Source: Methanosarcina barkeri str. Wiesmoor
Lineage (GTDB): Archaea > Halobacteriota > Methanosarcinia > Methanosarcinales > Methanosarcinaceae
Reading direction: 5' to 3'
Length of the DNA stretch: 64,000 bases
Assembly: GCF_000969985.1 (NCBI RefSeq)
Contig: NZ_CP009526.1
Coordinates: forward strand, 3,038,001-3,102,000
The notes under the pieces: model-generated
Database searches by the model: none
What the model was told of the DNA's origin: nothing
Seen by the model: only the letters and a program-made list of their open reading frames with translations
Shown here: one piece after another, positions 53,865 through 62,198 of the stretch
Position numbering within the stretch: the stretch's first letter is position 1
Layout: each line of letters opens with the position of its first letter
Made by a program: the position numbers and the translations under genes

Positions 53865-54132
53865 ACTAGTGCATAGATTCTCAAATAATACATAATAAGA
53901 AAATAATTACAGCTTATGACGCAAACATTATTTTAAAGTCACATGGAATTCTGTAACACGAAAAACGCAACCGTTCGCAGAATGATTTAATCTGGACATT
54001 GCAACCATGGAAAGCACGGAAGAAAAATGCTCTTACTACTTATTTCCGTTTCTTCCGTGCTTTCCGTGGTTTTCAAAAAATTCATTCCTGACATAATTCA
54101 TTACTAATATACTTTGGAATCAATGCACTAGT
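53865..54132. mobile_element. 268-bp MITE inserted at a CTAG site
   Basis: The ends are inverted repeats, ACTAGTGCATAGATTC on the left and the complement of ACTAGTGCATTGATTC on the right. The homologous region before sodC lacks these bases, so it shows the empty site. The TA inside CTAG fits IS630/Tc1-type insertion, and the IS630 relic at 48937 begins with the same ACTAGTG. Inside the MITE a nearly perfect inverted repeat with 21-base arms (54005-54025 and 54049-54069; one mismatch, 23-base loop) would form a very strong hairpin. Confidence 0.82.
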
Positions 54133-54207
54133 ATTTCATCTCATCTATGATCTTAACACGCAAGCTTCTTTCACACCAAAATTGTCATTTTTCGGGGGAA
54201 TGAGTTG

Positions 54208-54298
54208 ATGAAAGCTGGACTGGTATTTCCAGTGACCATCTCGGCAGTGTTAATGTTTGCAAAACTACGGGCTATTCCCATGAAGAGTATTTATAGCA
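54208..54298 (+). pseudogene. sodC: Truncated sodC start (signal peptide remnant)
   Basis: Follows the same TTTTTCGGGGGAAT ribosome-site context as intact sodC. The first codons read MKAGLVFPVTISAVLMFA, matching the signal peptide of the intact gene (MKSGFVLLMIISAVLMFA), then a 2-base insertion shifts the frame. Similarity ends at about 54298, just before the cis-prenyltransferase gene. Confidence 0.86.
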
Positions 54299-54314
54299 TT
54301 TTAAGCAAAGAGAC

Positions 54315-54986
54315 ATGGGGGATTTTCTGGATATACCAAAATTCAAAAGATTGCCAAGACATGTTGCTATAATACCAGATGGTAACAGAAGATGGGCAAT
54401 GGCTAGAGGCTTAGAAAAGCATGAAGGATATGATAATGGAGTAATTCCAGGCCTGAAAGTATATGATATATGCGTAAAGATAGGAATAGACGAAGTTACT
54501 TTTTTTGGATTTACCCAAGATAACACAAAAAGGCCTCAAATTCAAAGAAAGGCATTTGTAGATGCCTGTATAAAATCAGTTCAAGAAATATCTAAACGTG
54601 ATGCTGAAATACTTGTAGTAGGGAATACTGACTCTACCATATTTCCCAAAGAGTTACTTGCATATACAAAGAGAACAAAAGTTGGAAAAGGCAAAATAAA
54701 GATAAATTTTTTGATAAATTATGGTTGGTATTGGGATTTAGCATATGCGTTTGATAACTCCTCAGATAGTAAGAAAATTGTAGAAAACATTGCATCAGCA
54801 GAAATTCCAAGAATAGATTTACTTATTCGCTGGGGAGGAAGGCGCAGACTCAGTGGAATGCTTCCAGTTCAAACGGTGTATTCAGACATATATGTAGTCG
54901 ATGAAATGTGGCCAGATTTTAAGCCAGAACACTTATTTAATGCACTAGAATTTTATCAAGAACAGGATATTACATTGGGTGGGTAA
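54315..54986 (+). CDS. Divergent cis-prenyltransferase (UppS family)
   Basis: A 223-residue protein with the UppS catalytic start HVAIIPDGNRRWAMARGL (Asp for the diphosphate-Mg), FFGFTQDNTKRP instead of the usual FSTENWKRP, and a C-terminal DLLIRWGGRRRLSGMLPVQT, VYSDIYVVDEMWPDFKPEHL where ordinary enzymes have RTGGE.RLSNFLLWQ. The family makes long-chain polyprenyl diphosphates for glycan carrier lipids. The changed motifs place it in a divergent branch that may use another substrate. It begins 17 bases after the end of the sodC remnant, so its own promoter may come from the duplicated sodC leader. Confidence 0.85.
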   Translation: MGDFLDIPKFKRLPRHVAIIPDGNRRWAMARGLEKHEGYDNGVIPGLKVYDICVKIGIDEVTFFGFTQDNTKRPQIQRKAFVDACIKSVQEISKRDAEILVVGNTDSTIFPKELLAYTKRTKVGKGKIKINFLINYGWYWDLAYAFDNSSDSKKIVENIASAEIPRIDLLIRWGGRRRLSGMLPVQTVYSDIYVVDEMWPDFKPEHLFNALEFYQEQDITLGG

Positions 54987-55040
54987 AAATAGATCCTGTA
55001 CTATCCGATATCTCTAACACATACTTACTACAGATATTAT

Positions 55041-55083
55041 AACATTTGTAACATTTGTAACATTTGTAACATTTGTAACATAC
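55041..55083. repeat. 9-bp tandem repeat after the cis-prenyltransferase
   Basis: AACATTTGT is repeated about 4.5 times. It lies in the 3' region of the cis-prenyltransferase gene and has no coding sense. Confidence 0.88.
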
Positions 55084-55257
55084 AGTTACTGATTTCGGTC
55101 TTTTAAAATTTATTTTATTCTGTAAAAGGTCATTTTTGAATTAAAGTGAAAAACTCTTAATTACACCTTGTTTTCATTGAATATATCTGAAACTGGACCA
55201 ACAAATGAGAAATGGAAGTTTTTCTCCATGTCCAATTCAATTGAATTTCTCCATTTT

Positions 55258-55370
55258 CAATTCAATTGAACTACATTTTTTCCTGCCGACGGTCTGCTAA
55301 AATCTTCCCCGAATATGGTTGTTAAGAAAAGAGAAATTAAAAACTCGTGATCATTATAGATTTAGAAGGC
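55258..55370 (-). repeat. 205-bp dispersed repeat, copy R (minus strand)
   Basis: Read on the minus strand: link (ATCACGAGTTTTTAATTTC, CTTTTCTTAACAACC), head (ATATTCGGGGAAGATTTTAG, CAGACCGTCGGCAGG), then a degraded TATA part and TTCAATTGAA words. Its outer edge (55350-55370) is shared with the duplicated sodC upstream region. Confidence 0.8.
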
Positions 55371-55786
55371 GCACTTTTCAAGACCAACGATTTCACTTTA
55401 TCAAAATAGGCTGGAACTCGAATTTCAGGCATTTATATTTGTCCATAAAACCTTACTATATAGGGTTTTCTCATTTAATGCACAATATATATGCAGTTTT
55501 ATAAAAACTATTTTATATTATATGAGCATGTATTTGTCTAAACGTATGTTAACAAGAAGCATACGTTTACCCGGTATTCTTCTAACGTGACCTCCGGCAT
55601 GTAAATGATATGTCATCGCAGCATAAATACTATGCCGGTGCAGGAGCGGAGACGGGGATATCTGAAAGGAGATAGCATTCTACATGCCCGGTTAAAGAGT
55701 GGGAGACCGGTATCAATCTTATCCATGATCTTTAACAGGTAAGCTTCTTTCAAACCTAAATTGTCATTTTTCGGGGGAATAAACTG
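55359..55786 (+). promoter_or_regulatory. Long, partly duplicated upstream region of sodC
   Basis: Contains a TATA-like run (ATTTTATATTATATGAGC, near 55511), a possible stem (CCGGCAT at 55584, ATGCCGG at 55621), a purine-rich GGAGCGGAGACGGGGATATC and the ribosome site TCGGGGGAATAAACTG just before the ATG. The diverged second copy at 53519-54207 preserves these parts, which argues that they matter or were copied recently. Confidence 0.55.
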
Positions 55787-56323
55787 ATGAAATCTGGATT
55801 TGTATTACTAATGATTATCTCGGCGGTGCTGATGTTTGCAACTACGGGCTATGCTCATGAAAGTGCTACATATAGTGCCACAGCTATCATGAAGGACGTG
55901 AAAGGAAATACTGTAGGGCTGGCTACCTTTACCGAGGAAGCCAATGGCCCAGTTCATATCAACGTCAACGTGAGAGGCCTGAAGCTGGGTCTGCACGGCA
56001 TCCATATCCACAATACAGGGAAATGCATTGGTCCGTCGTTCACATCTGCCGGTGAACACTACAATCCTCTGGGCAAAGAGCATGGCCTCAACAACCCGAA
56101 AGGCCCACATGCTGGTGATCTACCCAACCTCAAAGTGGGCAAGGATGGCACGGGACATATGAGTGTCACCACCGACCGTGTGACGCTGTCACCCGGACCT
56201 ACCACGTTATTCACAGCCAACGGCACTTCACTGGTCATCCATGCTGACCCTGACGACCAGATGACCAATCCTACCGGCAATAGTGGCGCACGGATTGTCT
56301 GTGGTGTAATCGAGAAAAAATAA
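55787..56323 (+). CDS. sodC: Cu/Zn superoxide dismutase, secreted
   Basis: A 178-residue SodC with a clear signal peptide (MKSGFVLLMIISAVLMFATT, cleavage near GYA). The body has LGLHGIHIHNTGKC (Cu-ligand His pair), SAGEHYNPLGKEHG, GPHAGDLPNLKVG (bridging and zinc ligands), GTSLVIHADPDDQ and SGARIVCGVI with the disulfide Cys. It removes superoxide outside the cytoplasm. Cu/Zn enzymes are rare in archaea, and the G+C content of the gene is above that of its flanks, so acquisition from bacteria is likely. It has a truncated duplicate at 54208. Confidence 0.94.
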   Translation: MKSGFVLLMIISAVLMFATTGYAHESATYSATAIMKDVKGNTVGLATFTEEANGPVHINVNVRGLKLGLHGIHIHNTGKCIGPSFTSAGEHYNPLGKEHGLNNPKGPHAGDLPNLKVGKDGTGHMSVTTDRVTLSPGPTTLFTANGTSLVIHADPDDQMTNPTGNSGARIVCGVIEKK

Positions 56324-57056
56324 GTTTTTCTTCCATCTTCGCAGAAATATGAACCTTCTGAATTCCGCTTCGGCAGTAAGGTGTCGGTTTTGGCCGAATT
56401 CTGCTTCGCTCAAGCGGACTTACACTTTTTAAATATAGACAAAACCAAGATACACTTTTTCTTAAACCTTCGTTGATGGGGTTTGAAGGGAAATTTCCTG
56501 GAACTTCCTGTAGGAAAACTTCCAGGAACTTGTTGGAACTTGTCGGTGAAGAACTGTTGAAGAAGGTTTTAAGAAGTATTTTACCTCCTTTGCCTGCGAG
56601 ATCCTTGCCTGCAGGGATCAGGAAGATTTTTACCTTTCTTCATGAAGATAATCTGAAAAAAGCAAAAAATCAGTGTATGTTGACGTTTTAGAAGTTGTAT
56701 GAATTCTGTAGGAACATACACAAATTTTATATAATCTTGTGTATTTTAGACAATAGTGTTACTTTTCGTTTCATATATATACGGTTTGAGTTTTACATAT
56801 ATAGTCAGAAAATTCAGAAAATAAATTGGAAAATGATGAAAGGAATGAGTCATTTTAGTGAAAAATCCTCTCAAAATTATAGTATTTATGAAGTTCAAAA
56901 TTTGGCGCTGAAAATTTTAAGATGGCTAACCATTAGCTACTTTTACGACTTTATCCTGTCTATCTATCTGATCACTTTATCCCATAAGGCGAGAATATCC
57001 CTTCCTCAAAACTCCGAGCATTGCGAAGAGTGGGGGAAGGGTAGTTGACTCGCTTA
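56324..57056. other. Intergenic region after sodC
   Basis: Holds an imperfect repeat of GAATTC(C/T)GCTTCG (56360 and 56397), a compact G+C-richer block at 56480-56640 (GGAACTTCCTGTAGGAAAAC, GCCTGCAGGGATCAGGAAG) without a recognisable protein, and an AT-rich half. A short plus-strand frame through the block (56473-56691) has no family and no ribosome site. It may be a relic. Confidence 0.4.
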
Positions 57057-58115
57057 TTAATCCAGAAGAACAACAGGTTTGATCAGATCTCTTGGTTTTT
57101 CTTTCATGAGCATGAGAGCCTCTTCCATTTTGTCGAATCCTTTGAATACATGAGTGGCCATTTTTTCTGGTTTTATTCTTCCGTAGGTACAGAGGTCTGC
57201 CATTCTTTCCATTCTCAGACGACCTCCGGTTGTCAGGCCGCCACGTATATCTTTTTGAGACATACCCGATCCCCATTCAATACGTGGAATAGGAAGTATG
57301 TCTCCGGTTCCGTAGTAGTTGACGTTTGATACCGTGCCGCCAGGTTTTACAATTTTGACTGCATCTGAAATTGTATTTTCATTTCCTCCTGCTATGATTA
57401 CAGAGTCCACACCTTTTCCATTCGTCTTTTCAAGAATCTGTTCAACAAGTCCACCTTTTCTGTAATCAACAATTTCAGATGCTCCGTATTCCAGAGCAAG
57501 ATCAACACAGACTTTCCGACTTCCCACTGCAATGAGCCTGCCTGCACCAAGAATAGTTGCACCTGCCACCGCCATCAGGCCAACAGGACCAATCCCTATG
57601 ACTGCAACCGTAGAGCCCATTTTAATTTTTGCCATTTCTGCACCCTGTATTCCAGTAGTTGCCATATCTGATAGCATGACAGCTTGTTCGAGGGGCATTC
57701 CTTTTGGAAGTAGAGCTAAATTCATGTCTGCATCATTTACATGGAAAAATTCTGCAAAGACTCCACTTTTGAAGTTTGAAAATTTCCATCCAGAAAGCAT
57801 TCCATTTGAATGCATAGGCATTCCGTCCTGTGCCTCTATGGATCGCCAGTCAGGTGTAATTGCAGGAACAATTACTTTATCTCCTGGTTTGAAGTCTTTG
57901 ACCTCTGAGCCGGTTTCTTCTATAACACCTACAGCTTCGTGTCCTAAAATCATGTTTTTGCGGTTTCCAAGCGCACCTTCCCAGACAGTATGAACATCTG
58001 ATGTACAAGGTGCGACAGCAATGGGCCTTACGATTGCATCATATGGTCCTGCTGAAGGTCTTTCAGTATCAATCCAGCCTACTTTTCCAATTTCAAGCAT
58101 TGCAAATCCTTTCAT
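57057..58115 (-). CDS. NADP-type zinc secondary alcohol dehydrogenase
   Basis: A 352-residue medium-chain dehydrogenase, the same length and close in sequence to the clostridial and Thermoanaerobacter isopropanol dehydrogenases. It starts MKGFAMLEIGKVGWIDTERP. Zinc ligands are C37 (VAPCTSDVH), H59 and E60 (LGHEAVG) and D150 (LSDMATTGIQG). GIGPVGLMAVAG binds the dinucleotide, and the GSR of LIAVGSRKVC is the NADP-selecting motif of that enzyme group. There are no structural-zinc cysteines, as in that group. It should interconvert secondary alcohols such as 2-propanol and ketones, which would let the cell use them as hydrogen donors. Likely gained from bacteria. It stands alone on the minus strand. 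Confidence 0.93.
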   Translation of the reverse strand: MKGFAMLEIGKVGWIDTERPSAGPYDAIVRPIAVAPCTSDVHTVWEGALGNRKNMILGHEAVGVIEETGSEVKDFKPGDKVIVPAITPDWRSIEAQDGMPMHSNGMLSGWKFSNFKSGVFAEFFHVNDADMNLALLPKGMPLEQAVMLSDMATTGIQGAEMAKIKMGSTVAVIGIGPVGLMAVAGATILGAGRLIAVGSRKVCVDLALEYGASEIVDYRKGGLVEQILEKTNGKGVDSVIIAGGNENTISDAVKIVKPGGTVSNVNYYGTGDILPIPRIEWGSGMSQKDIRGGLTTGGRLRMERMADLCTYGRIKPEKMATHVFKGFDKMEEALMLMKEKPRDLIKPVVLLD

Positions 58116-58229
58116 ATTATTACACCAACCTTTCCAAAATAATTATTATTCAATGCTTTTTATTGTAACCCGCATATTAATCTGTTGTAGTGGTATTTAT
58201 AATTACTAAGGATGGAAGCTTAAATTTAA

Positions 58230-58360
58230 TGTTCAATTCAATTAAGTTAAAATATATTTTTATTACCATCGGCGCGTCCGAATCTTAAGAGAAATTAAAA
58301 ACCCGGAATTTTTAGGAATTTTGGAGAAAGAGCACTTTGCAGTGCTTTTTAGATTAAGCG
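58230..58360 (-). repeat. 205-bp dispersed repeat, copy S (minus strand, internally deleted)
   Basis: Minus-strand reading: tail remnant with CAAAGTGCTCTTTCTC, link (ATTCCGGGTTTTTAATTTC), a degraded head (GGACGCGCCGATGGTAATAA) and TATA part (AAATATATTTTAACTTAATT, then GAACATTAAA). It is more diverged than most copies. Confidence 0.68.
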
Positions 58361-58483
58361 ATTCCTTACTTACAGAGGTTTCTGATTTAATTAAAACCTG
58401 CCAATCGAATATTTTTTTCATTTATCTTTACAAAACTGAATCGCAGAATTCGAAAAGAATATCTTCGCCCATAACCAGTCATG

Positions 58484-58541
58484 TTGAAATATATTTTTTC
58501 TGTTGGCGGTCTGCTGAAATCTTCCCCGAGTACGATTGTAA
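58484..58541 (-). repeat. 205-bp dispersed repeat, copy T (minus strand, head only)
   Basis: Minus-strand reading: GTACTCGGGGAAGATTTCAG, CAGACCGCCAACAG, AAAAAATATATTTCAAC. It abuts the broken end of the IS1634-type transposase, so a deletion or insertion joined the two. Last copy seen in the window. Confidence 0.8.
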
Positions 58542-59327
58542 AATGAATAGCATGGGCCTGTTCCTGGTTTGAAATCAAGATCAGAAATCAACAAGTCTTT
58601 TGCAAGGTTTAATGTTGAAGGCACACGAGTTATCCACTTCATGCCTTCTCTCATTGATTTAATGTTATTGTCAGAGTATAAAGCACTGTCAGCTATGTAA
58701 TAAACATCATCAGGGAAAGTTATGTTTTCTTGAAGTTTTTTCATTGCTTCAATTATGGTTTCTTTGTCTGATGCATTATCAGAGTAAACTTTTGCAAATA
58801 ATGGCATTCCATACTGATTTGTTATCATTCTGAGTCCAAAACGTTTCAGGTCATCTCTACCGTCTTTTGCATGACCATATGTGAATTTCGATGGCAGAAA
58901 CGTCATCGATATATGTGTAGTCCCCATGAAGGCTAAAATTAGTAGTGTCAGATTGGAGAAGTTGAGTTCTGATGTTAACAATTTCCAGCATTTTCAAGGC
59001 AAGTTTCATGAAAAGTTGAGTAGAATCTGCTTTATAGATTTCATCAAGAGTTCGACCTAAAACATCATCAGTAAGGTCAGAAGCACTGATCCCAGGACCA
59101 AGGAACCTTTCAACAGAAAGAGTTTCAAAGTACTGAGAATGCATATAAAGACGACTGTCTACGAAACCAGGACAGTTGAGAATCATTGCTTTTAATACAA
59201 TAGAATGAGATAACTTGTGCTGCCCAAACTTGGGCAGCACTTCATCAATCACTTTTCCAATTTCAAGTTCATCGTAAATGCCAGAAACGATTCCATGATG
59301 ATCAAGAGAACGTGTTGTAACAAACAT
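58542..59327 (-). pseudogene. Broken IS1634-family transposase
   Basis: The minus-strand product starts MFVTTRSLDHHGIVSGIYDE (DUF4277-type N-terminus), continues through FGQHKLSHSIVLKAMILNCP, and changes frame near 58890, where SLHGDY meets TYGHAKDGRDDLKRFGLRMI, the first DDE-region motif. It goes on with VYSDNASDKETIIEAMKKLQ and YYIADSALYSDNNIKSM, then ends at repeat copy T after DLDFKPGT. About half of the usual 500-550 residues is missing, including the final Glu region. The element is inactive. Confidence 0.87.
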
Positions 59328-59408
59328 AATGAAATAGATAAATTTGTCAGACATCTGCGGAAAGACAGGTAATAGGTAAAAGCAACTATGTGGTGTATTT
59401 AGAGGCAA

Positions 59409-60426
59409 AAAACGATATCATTCAATTTTCACCAAATACCACTAAAAATTCAAATTATTTGCACCTGTTCAAAAAACGCTATCAGGAAAAATATTGATTT
59501 TCGAAAAAATACTGCGGAATGTAGGTATTACATAAAAGTCCAATAAATCCATGTTTGATTGAAAATCGATAGCAATAAAAATATGAATTTACAAAAATTT
59601 ACTGCGGAAAGTGAGTTCTAGCAATCATTTTTGATTATTCTTTTTACATCTGAAATTTTGCTGTGTCTTTTATCCCTGTCTATGTTTTTTCTCTATTAAT
59701 ATCCAAAAACAGTCATTTGGAGAAAAATTTTCTTATGATAAGGCTTATCCCAAAACAATTACGTTCTCAAAATCAGTAAAGTCACAGAACCATTTTTTCA
59801 CTGCCTGAAACTTAATTGGTTATTTTGAATAGATTTAAAGAGACAACAGTAAGTTTTAGAATCAATTCGTATGTATGATGTTGTTATATAACACAAGTTG
59901 ACTTGAGTTATCCCAAATTAACTTTACTTGTATAAAAATATTTATTCTATTTATTGATTATGAAATATTTTCTCGTATTTTAAGTAAAAAACAAAATAAA
60001 TTGTGTTTAATGATGAGTTATTTATTTTTCTGCTTTCTGTATACCTTGCTTTCTGTATACCTTATTACATTAGCCCATATGCATGAGAATTCGCTATTTT
60101 TTGTTTTTGTCTCGCCTTTCACAGGCGACAAGAAGCTATACTATGAATTGCGTCATACGTTATTTTCCATTTGAAGTAATCTTACTGTGACATGGTGTGA
60201 CGCGAGCGTTAATATCTTTTTTTGAGTACACTTCAATCGATGAGTATATAGAAATTCATTTTTACAACAGATCGCCAGGTTAAGGAATAGATTCATAATA
60301 TCTTAGCTCCAACATTGTTTACGAGAACAAGTAATTAGATCATCCAAAAGCCTGGAGTATTCCAAGTCAGAAAATGATGATCTGTTCCTTGTGAGTGCTC
60401 TATTTCAGTGGGGAGGTTTGATAAAG
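59409..60426. other. Intergenic region with IS end remnants and hairpin
   Basis: The first 220 bases repeat TACTGCGGAA(T/A)GT words (59509 and 59608), probably end sequences of the IS1634-type element. A direct repeat TTGCTTTCTGTATACC occurs twice near 60032-60066. A small hairpin CGCCTTTCACAGGCG lies at about 60114-60128. GGGGAGGTTTGATAAAG before 60427 is the ribosome site of the next gene. No gene seen. Confidence 0.45.
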
Positions 60427-60717
60427 ATGAGTAAAATGCATAGAATGCTTGTGGATAATACTCTATATATTCCGGCTAAGCTGCTAACGATAATCGGGGC
60501 TCTTAACTGGGGTCTTGTAGGGCTCCTGAACTTTAATCTGGTAGCGGCTATATTTGGAAAAAAATCCATACTCTCGCGGCTGGTCTACATTCTTGTGGGC
60601 CTGGCTGGTGTTTACTTAGTGATTAAATACAAGGCAACGTATTTAGCAAAGCGTGAGGCTAAAACGGGTAAGCGCCAATATAGTGGTAAGCAATACAGTT
60701 GGAGCGGCATTCAATAA
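60427..60717 (+). CDS. DUF378 small membrane protein
   Basis: A 96-residue protein (MSKMHRMLVDNTLYIPAKLL) with two membrane segments and the DUF378 signature TIIGALNWGLVGLLNFNLVA, then SRLVYILVGLAGVYLVIKY and a basic cytoplasmic tail. The start at ATG 60427 is fixed by GGGGAGGTT 10 bases upstream; a longer frame from 60391 has none. The family (YuzA) is found in bacteria and archaea, function unknown. Confidence 0.9.
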   Translation: MSKMHRMLVDNTLYIPAKLLTIIGALNWGLVGLLNFNLVAAIFGKKSILSRLVYILVGLAGVYLVIKYKATYLAKREAKTGKRQYSGKQYSWSGIQ

Positions 60718-60807
60718 AATACAGGAATCGCTTTCTCAATCGGACTTGCTTAGAATATGTCCAATATTATCTTGAATAATATGTGCTTGCAGTGTCAAGT
60801 ACATATT

Positions 60808-60892
60808 AACCTCTTTTTACCTGTTAACTCTTATACCTGTTAACTTCTTTTACCTGTTAACTCTTTTACCTGTTAACTTTTTTATCTGTAAG
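60808..60892. repeat. Short tandem repeat ACCTGTTAACTCTTTT
   Basis: About five variable units of ACCTGTTAACT(C/T)TTTT after the DUF378 gene. Each carries a T tract on the plus strand, so the array may help end transcription. Confidence 0.85.
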
Positions 60893-61011
60893 CTTTTTTC
60901 TAGAGAGCTTAAAACAAAAAAATAAGAAATATATATTAGTGTTTTATCTGGAATATCGGATACATTTATTGGGTTATGAGCACCCAGGTAAATTTTAAAA
61001 AGACTATAAAA

Positions 61012-61851
61012 TCAAAATTGTATCTCGTTATAAAGCATCCTCAGCATAAGTGCGTCTTCTTCAAGAATGGGACTCTCAAGTATGACCCTTCCTCTGGCTT
61101 TGAATTCTTTTAAGGCCTTCATAAGTTCTGGATAGTTTAAGTCAGATTCTTTCAGAGCCAGATGCCTCTTTTCTCCATTCGTGCCGTACTCAACTCCTGA
61201 GACATGCATGTGCATATTCGAAAGCCCCTCCTTTCCAAGGCTTTCCTCTACTCTTGATAAAATTTCCGTAAATTCGGAGTAAGAGTTTTCCTTGCCTTCT
61301 CTTGCGTGCAGATGGCAAAAATCAAGGCAGGGCATGACCCCTTCGATTTCTGCACTCAATGCAAGCACTTCTTCAAGCGTTCCAAATTGTGTACGCTTAC
61401 CCATAGTTTCAGGACGCAGGACTGCAGGGATTCCTTCCTCCCGGAATTGTCCGGTAAGTTCTTTGAGGGCTTTTGATATGCTCTCAAAAGTGCTTTTTTT
61501 GCTGCTTTTCTGATAAAAGCCGGCATGCAGTATGATTGATTCAGCTCCGCAGAGGCTACCTATTTTTGCGGCATTGTAAATTCTTTCCAGGCTGGCTTTT
61601 AATTTTTTTTCTTCATAAGAATTCAGGTTGATGTAATACGGAGCATGGACGCTCAAGGCTACCTCTTCGTTATTTGCAGTTTCCAGGACGTTTTTTGCCC
61701 CTTTTTCGCCCATGCGTACTCCCTGAACAAATTCAAGTTCCATACAGTCAAGGTCAAGTTCCCTGATCCTTTTGATTCCTGAGATACTACTTGTTCCTTT
61801 TGTGCTTCTCGGAATTCCTGCGGTTCCGAAAAGTAGATCTTTCGAGGGCAT
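61012..61851 (-). CDS. Endonuclease IV-like AP endonuclease (TIM barrel)
   Basis: A 279-residue TIM-barrel protein of the AP endonuclease 2 (Nfo) family. Metal-ligand motifs are visible in order: SVHAPYYINLNS, IILHAGFYQ, AVLRPETMGKRTQFG, MPCLDFCHLHAREG, MHMHVSGVEYG and RVILESPILEEDA. The enzyme cleaves DNA at abasic sites. The start at ATG 61851 follows AGGA nine bases upstream; a TTG two codons earlier is possible. Its ATG lies 14 bases after the stop of a small gene that heads the pair. It is slightly shorter and more divergent than bacterial Nfo, so another sugar-type activity is conceivable. Confidence 0.85.
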   Translation of the reverse strand: MPSKDLLFGTAGIPRSTKGTSSISGIKRIRELDLDCMELEFVQGVRMGEKGAKNVLETANNEEVALSVHAPYYINLNSYEEKKLKASLERIYNAAKIGSLCGAESIILHAGFYQKSSKKSTFESISKALKELTGQFREEGIPAVLRPETMGKRTQFGTLEEVLALSAEIEGVMPCLDFCHLHAREGKENSYSEFTEILSRVEESLGKEGLSNMHMHVSGVEYGTNGEKRHLALKESDLNYPELMKALKEFKARGRVILESPILEEDALMLRMLYNEIQF

Positions 61852-61865
61852 TTTCAACTGTCCTT

Positions 61866-62198
61866 TTAGAAAATTCCCACAAAATCTTTTAGCTGCTTTG
61901 CCCTCTCAGGAGACAGCTTCTCGGAGACTACTGAAACCAACTCTTCAAGGTCTTCGTCCAGGGACTGAACATCCTCCTTTCCTTCAAGGGCAAGCCCTAT
62001 GAGGTAATCAAGTTCCTCAGGGTCCAGTCTCTCCAGTCTTTTTCTGAAATCTTCAGAAGACTCGGCAAACTTATGTGATACCGGGCGCAGGATAAAGGGG
62101 AACTGGTGTCCTGCTTCCCTGGAAATTAAGTTTCCTCTGGCTTCGGGAGCAAGCTTGTTAAAAATTTCAATGTCCTTCTGTGTAAATTCTCTGGGCAT
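61866..62198 (-). CDS. Conserved archaeal protein, partner of endonuclease IV-like gene
   Basis: A 110-residue helical acidic protein (MPREFTQKDIEIFNKLAPEA, then LDPEELDYLIGLALEGKEDV, ERAKQLKDFVGIF). No cysteine pairs or membrane segments. No family name was recognised, but the close spacing with the endonuclease IV-like gene (14 bases) suggests joint expression and perhaps a repair or regulatory accessory role. Confidence 0.72.
   Translation of the reverse strand: MPREFTQKDIEIFNKLAPEARGNLISREAGHQFPFILRPVSHKFAESSEDFRKRLERLDPEELDYLIGLALEGKEDVQSLDEDLEELVSVVSEKLSPERAKQLKDFVGIF

Noticed and set aside
56473-56691. 72-codon plus-strand frame after sodC
   Set aside because: Coding-like composition only in part, no ribosome site, no recognised family; recorded as a possible relic within the spacer.
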